From the NCBI GenBank assembly GCA_001600095.1, contig BCIX01000001.1, positions 7,589,198-7,653,197 on the forward strand: DNA of 64,000 nucleotides, in the 5' to 3' direction. Position 1 is the first letter of the stretch, and each line of letters opens with the position of its first letter. Positions 59,810 through 64,000 of the stretch are shown one piece after another. The position numbers and the translations under genes are program-made. This DNA is from Bullera alba. Its lineage: Eukaryota; Basidiomycota; Tremellomycetes; Tremellales; Bulleraceae. Below the pieces are notes generated by a model. The model worked only from the letters and a program-made list of their open reading frames with translations. It was not told the DNA's origin and did no database searches.

Positions 59810-61098
59810 TCACAGATTGTACGCAGCGATCAAGCGCTCCATTCGCAGACTTTGTCGACACAAAGGGCATTCTGCCTGACAGTCGTCAGTCTCCTCCAGA
59901 TCATCCAGTCACTCACCTTTTCTAGACCGCCCAAGCAACCCCAGCAGAAGACATGCCCGCACTCGGTCACAGCTACTGTGCCTCCGCTACCCTCTCCCGT
60001 CCCTCTCGATTCCAGACAGAGTGTACACTGCCGCTCCGGCAGACTGATGGCGTCGTCGGTGAGATAGGTGTTCTTCAAGTCGTAACCTGTCGTTGGGGGT
60101 ATATCTGCATCAAGCGTTTCAGAGAGTGCAGACTCTGGCATCGAGATCTGTGGTGGAAGTGACTGTCCTGACGGGTGAGCACCTATTGAGCGCCGACTCT
60201 GGAGGAGTTTGAATAAAAGTGGTAAGAGCATGAGGAGTCCCAGAGGTTGATAAGTCGGCGCTTCCTGGCCTTCGGGCCGGCGAGGTAGCATTGACACCTG
60301 AAGGTCTTGTCAGCTTGATCATTTGGAGAGCCCCTGACGTTTACGCACGTATTGCAGACCACCCAGCCTTCTACCGAACTCAAAGAACCGTCCCGAGAAC
60401 ATGAAGGCTATGATGTGGAGATTGGAGCAGACCTTCCAAGCGCGACTATCCAGTATGCTGGCAAGCCAGAGCCAAGGAGTTTCAGCTGTTTGGCCACGCC
60501 GCTGCCGAAGAAAGCCGGTCATTTGAGGCGTCGATAGGGCGCTTGGTAGCAAGAGCATGATTATAGTAGCCAGACGACGCTGTGCGTGTTTCAACAAGTG
60601 GAACATGGCTTTGTCGACACTTCTCTCACCTTGACTGTTGGACGCTGCCGACGTCGAGCAGCGATGGGCATAATGTCCGTATACTCCTCGCCTAGAGTCT
60701 GTGACCCCGCCCCAAGCGTGAGGGCAAGATACACAGCTTTGACCAGTAGATCGATTATCGCTTGCTTCTGACCGAGCCATCGCGTCCCTGAAACCAAGGA
60801 TCAGATTCGTCGGATGATCGTCCTAAATCTTGGAGTGAACGCACCAGCAATGGACCTGAGTACTTCGGAGGCCAGATCCGTGAGTCGAGCAACCTGGGAT
60901 GTATCCCTTTGATGTGACCGGACTACGTGAGGTTTAGCTATCAGCAGGAGATACCGGCTTGTCATTGTCATGGCACTGACTGATTTGCGCCTGAGATGCT
61001 GGGACGAAAGACAACCGGCCGTAATCGGCAGAGGGATCGTCTGATTGCTCAAGATGCGCTGGTGATATTTGTAGCAAGCTTGATGAGACGTCGTTCAT
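59810..61098 (-). CDS. PEX10: Peroxisomal RING peroxin Pex10
   Basis: Six exons for about 340 residues. The start is MNDVSSSLLQISPAHLEQSD. The membrane part follows, with RSHQRDTSQVARLTDLASEV, TRWLGQKQAIIDLLVKAVYL and IIMLLLPSALS. The conserved fungal block NLHIIAFMFSGRFFEFGRRL ends GGLQYV just before a splice junction. The C-terminal C3HC4 RING finger reads RQCTLCLESRGTGEGSGG, CGHVFCWGCL and ECPLCRQSL, with all eight ligands present. It ends AAYNL. Pex10 forms the Pex2-Pex10-Pex12 retrotranslocation channel, which monoubiquitinates the import receptor Pex5. It is divergent from HOS2. Confidence 0.93.
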
Positions 61099-61432
61099 TC
61101 TGGCGCAGGCTTTGTGGAGATGGGCAAATTACGCAAGTCAACGTGCTAAGATTGGCTTTCACTTGCTGATGCAGACGGCAGACCCGAGGATGAGGTTGAC
61201 TGCCAAACGACTGCCCGGTTAAAGCGAAAGCGTCTCGAAGCGGACAAGATGAAACGACGGAATCAAAATATGCAACTCGAGTAATTCCTTAAAGCAACCT
61301 CGGCATCTCTAGCGTTGCTTCAACGTCCTTTTCTTCCTACATCTACGCCCAATCGTCAACAGACTCTCAGAGCGGCCGAAGACTTTTGGCTAGACGCCTA
61401 CATGGGCACTAGGATTGCCGACTGGATCCGAC
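61099..61432. promoter_or_regulatory. Divergent promoter of PEX10 and HOS2
   Basis: 334 bp between outward-facing starts, with a run of CTTT/TTCTTCC-like pyrimidines before the HOS2 ATG. No specific motif is called. Confidence 0.4.
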
Positions 61433-63055
61433 ATGACGGTCACCTTCGACTACCCTACCTTCTCGGACAGTCCTTTCTTCTTCGACAGGCGGAGCATCGG
61501 CATTCCAGAGAAGGAAACAGAGGCAATCCAGGTCGGTGAAGTTTGAAACGATCCCATTTCCTGGCTGAAGTTGCGATTCAACAGGCTCACTCTGTGAAGA
61601 GAGTGGCATATTATCATGCTAAAGATGTCGGCAACTATCACTACGGGGTAAGCATAGCCGATTGTGCTTGATCGACATTCTGACGATATCATAGGAACGA
61701 CATCCGATGCGACCTCACCGACTGGAACTCACCAATCAGCTCGTTCTGGGCTACGGGCTACATAATCGGATGACCATGCATGCGCCACGACGAGCCACAG
61801 AGGACGAACTGCTGCAATTCCATGACAGCGATTATGTCGATTTCCTGAAGCGGTGAGTTGCGGCTCAATCCAGTCAGATCATGTTCTGACATGAGACGTA
61901 GGGTGACACCCAAAAATGCTCAGGCTTTGACCAAAGATTGGACAAAGTTCAATGTGGGAGACGATTGCCCGGTCTTTCATGACGTCTTCTCCTTCTGTCA
62001 ACAATACTCTGGTGCATCGCTCTCCGCAGCGCGGAAACTGTCCAGCGGGGCGACAGATATCGCAATAAACTGGAGTGGTGGGTTGCATCATGCCAAGAAG
62101 GGCGAGGCGAGCGGGTTCTGCTATGTCAACGACATTGTGCTTGCCATATTGGAGCTGCTGAGGTATGTTAATGACAATATGACTCTCGCTAATGCCTAGG
62201 TACCACTCGCGAGTCTTGTACATCGACATCGATATCCACCATGGCGATGGAGTACAAGAAGCGTTCTACCTCTCGAACCGAGTTTTAACGGTGTCATTCC
62301 ACAAGTACGCCGCCGACTTCTTCCCCGGTACCGGCAATTTATCAGAGACAGGCTCAGAGCTGGGCAAATACTTTTCGTTGAATGTTCCTCTACAAGATGG
62401 TATCGACGACGAAAGCTATATATCGCTGTTCAAGGCGGTGATGGAGCCGACGATAACGACCTTTCAACCTGAATCGATCGTTCTGCAGTGCGGCGCGGAT
62501 TCGCTTGGTTGTGATCGACTTGGAACATTCAATCTCTCAATTGCGGCACACGGAGAATGTGTGAATTTCATCAAATCCTTCAATCTGCCACTACTCGTCT
62601 TGGGCGGGGGTGGCTATCGTCAAAGCAGCGTAGCCAGGTGTTGGGCGTACGAGACTGGTCTTCTGACCGGAGTAACATTACCAGATCAACTCCCCGACAA
62701 CAACTACTATCAATTCTTTGGGCCCGATTACAGCCTCCATCCGCCATTGACCGGTCATATACAAAATCTCAACTCGAAGCAAAGCTTGGAAAGGATTCGA
62801 GTGACGATCAGAGAAAAGCTTCGGTATCTCAACGGCGCGCCAAGTGTGCAAATGCAAGAAATACCCCCGGATTTGATGGGATTCTTGGCAAATGAGGAGA
62901 GGTCTCAATCCGAGAGGGAGGAAGATGTTCTGGGCAATGGGGAGGCGGGAGAACGGAGATTTGATGGCAAGCTGAAAGATGGGGAGTGGATGGATGCTGA
63001 AGAAGGCGGGATTGGGGATGGTGGGACACATCGGAAGCGATCAAGGGTAATATAA
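61433..63055 (+). CDS. HOS2: Class I histone deacetylase, Hos2/HDAC3-like
   Basis: Several exons; start [10 protein letters not shown]. The catalytic core reads [40 protein letters not shown] (catalytic His pair), [20 protein letters not shown] (zinc ligands Asp and His), [30 protein letters not shown] (second zinc Asp) and [13 protein letters not shown] (catalytic Tyr). The core is complete and nothing essential is missing. [14 protein letters not shown] and the [20 protein letters not shown] block are closer to Hos2/HDAC3 than Rpd3. Hos2 is a subunit of the Set3 complex and in fungi controls morphogenesis and virulence-related genes. The C-terminal 70 residues are charged and acidic, with an HRKRSRVI end. 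The length is about 490 residues. Confidence 0.92.
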
Positions 63056-63175
63056 TCGGGTTGGTGCCATACTATCAAAAGTTCACTGTCATTTGTTGTA
63101 TGTAGTACTTGTTACAGGTTGTTCTAATGCTATACTCAATGCTAGATATGTGTTGATCTACTCGTCTATCCCCGC

Positions 63176-64000
63176 TCACTTGACCTTTCTCCGTGCGCCA
63201 GAACGCCACAACCGACGGGCCGCCATGACAACCAGCCCGAAAATACTCTGAGCCAGCACGAGCCGCAAAATCCACGTCCAGGAGTCCGATTGTGTCAGAC
63301 CTGACACGAGGTTGCTCGCGCGGTAAGACCTGGAGTCTAGATGGGAGCGATGTTCGACTTCCTCGGTACCAAAGTCGTTGGCGGGGGCGAGATACAGATT
63401 GAGACGATGCTGAACATCCAGCAAAACCTCGTATTGCCATTCGCTCATGCTCGACATTTCTTGATCCCAAGTACGGATTGAAGACCTGAGGTTCTGCGCC
63501 GTTTCAAGAAGAGCGTGATGTCTCGCTTCTATCGCTGAGACCCGCATTTCCAGTGCCACCAAGGTCGAGAGCACTTGTGGTGATATAGATGTTTGGCCGT
63601 TTTTGACACCATGGCCCGGTGAATGATTGTCGGCAGACCGAGCCAGGATATCAATCCGGCGCCCGAGAACCTCGATTGCTTCAAGCATCCTCGTCTGAGA
63701 ATGCTCGAGTATCTCGTCCATGACCGTTGAGCCTGTAGAGAATTCCGCCTGAGACGAGCCCGCAGCTTCCAGATCGACGGCTGCTTCGGGTGCAATTTCC
63801 GGAGTGGCTTGTTCAACTGGGCGCATTGGTGGCAGTTTTGCCCTCTGTTCTTGAACGACAGGCTCGATACCATCGATGCAGACGACTGCTTAGTCAGCGC
63901 TGATCCGAGTCGTGGAGGACTCACTGTATTCAAAGGGGTGCTCTGCGAATCCCGACTGGATTTTGCTATCCGTAATCAGACCTGGGTACGCCACAAAAGG
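63176..64000 (-). CDS. Partial membrane protein with coiled coil and RKVK tail
   Basis: This gene enters from the right border; its 5' end is outside the window. The last part encodes VAYPGLITDSKIQSGFAEHP, then after an intron near 63925-63885 a Pro/Glu/Ala-rich linker, a helical region (DEILEHSQTRMLEAIEVLGR, LVALEMRVSAIEARHHALLE) that should form a coiled coil, and one membrane helix, ILRLVLAQSIFGLVVMAARR. It ends RRKVK, with basic residues at -3 and -4 as in ER-retrieval signals. A type I transport or cargo-receptor protein such as an L-type lectin is conceivable, but I see no lectin motif in what is present, so this is a guess. Confidence 0.7.

Overview
This window looks like euchromatic nuclear DNA from a basidiomycete yeast, most likely a tremellomycete (Cryptococcus/Kwoniella type). 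The evidence is dense genes with short introns, mostly about 45-70 nt, with GTRAGT donors, CTGAC/CTAAC branch sites close to the acceptor, and only fungal/eukaryotic housekeeping proteins. I resolved 29 protein-coding genes; one runs off the right end. I saw no transposon, tRNA, rRNA or CRISPR array. Splice junctions were inferred by eye from reading frame, donor/branch/acceptor consensus and family knowledge. No search was run.

Layout. 0-8 kb: a Spo12-family mitotic-exit protein, a TenA/THI-4 family protein, a head-to-head ribosomal pair (RPL38 and RPL8), cytochrome b5 and TFIID subunit TAF4. 8-20 kb: an ISWI remodeller divergent from TAF4, then a Kin4-like kinase with a C-terminal KA1 domain and a long spliced leader. 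20-28 kb: SEC39, a membrane short-chain dehydrogenase, a Shewanella-like phosphatase and a Maf-type pyrophosphatase. 28-38 kb: the giant UTP20 gene, then the divergent mitochondrial pair ETFRF1-like and COX17. 38-49 kb: GPI2/PIG-C, a TAPT1/Emp65 membrane protein, a tiny complex I subunit gene (NDUFB4-like), an RBM5-like splicing protein and an unrecognised protein. 49-64 kb: an N-myristoylation-motif protein, GET5, shugoshin, MOB1, SWC5, a large unrecognised protein, PEX10, the HOS2 histone deacetylase and a partial membrane protein.

Organisation. From CYB5 to the unrecognised gene at 47-48 kb, 16 consecutive genes alternate strands perfectly, so every junction there is either a divergent promoter (about 220-1840 bp) or a tight convergent tail (about 70-740 bp). 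Four genes have a first exon consisting only of the ATG. Several genes share a theme: SPO12, KIN4, MOB1 and SGO1 act in mitotic exit or chromosome segregation; TAF4, ISWI, SWC5 and HOS2 act on chromatin or transcription; COX17, ETFRF1 and NDUFB4 act in the mitochondrial respiratory system. I found no convincing novel multi-gene system. The most interesting items are the ATG-only exons, the structured RPL8 first intron, the strand alternation and the unrecognised proteins.
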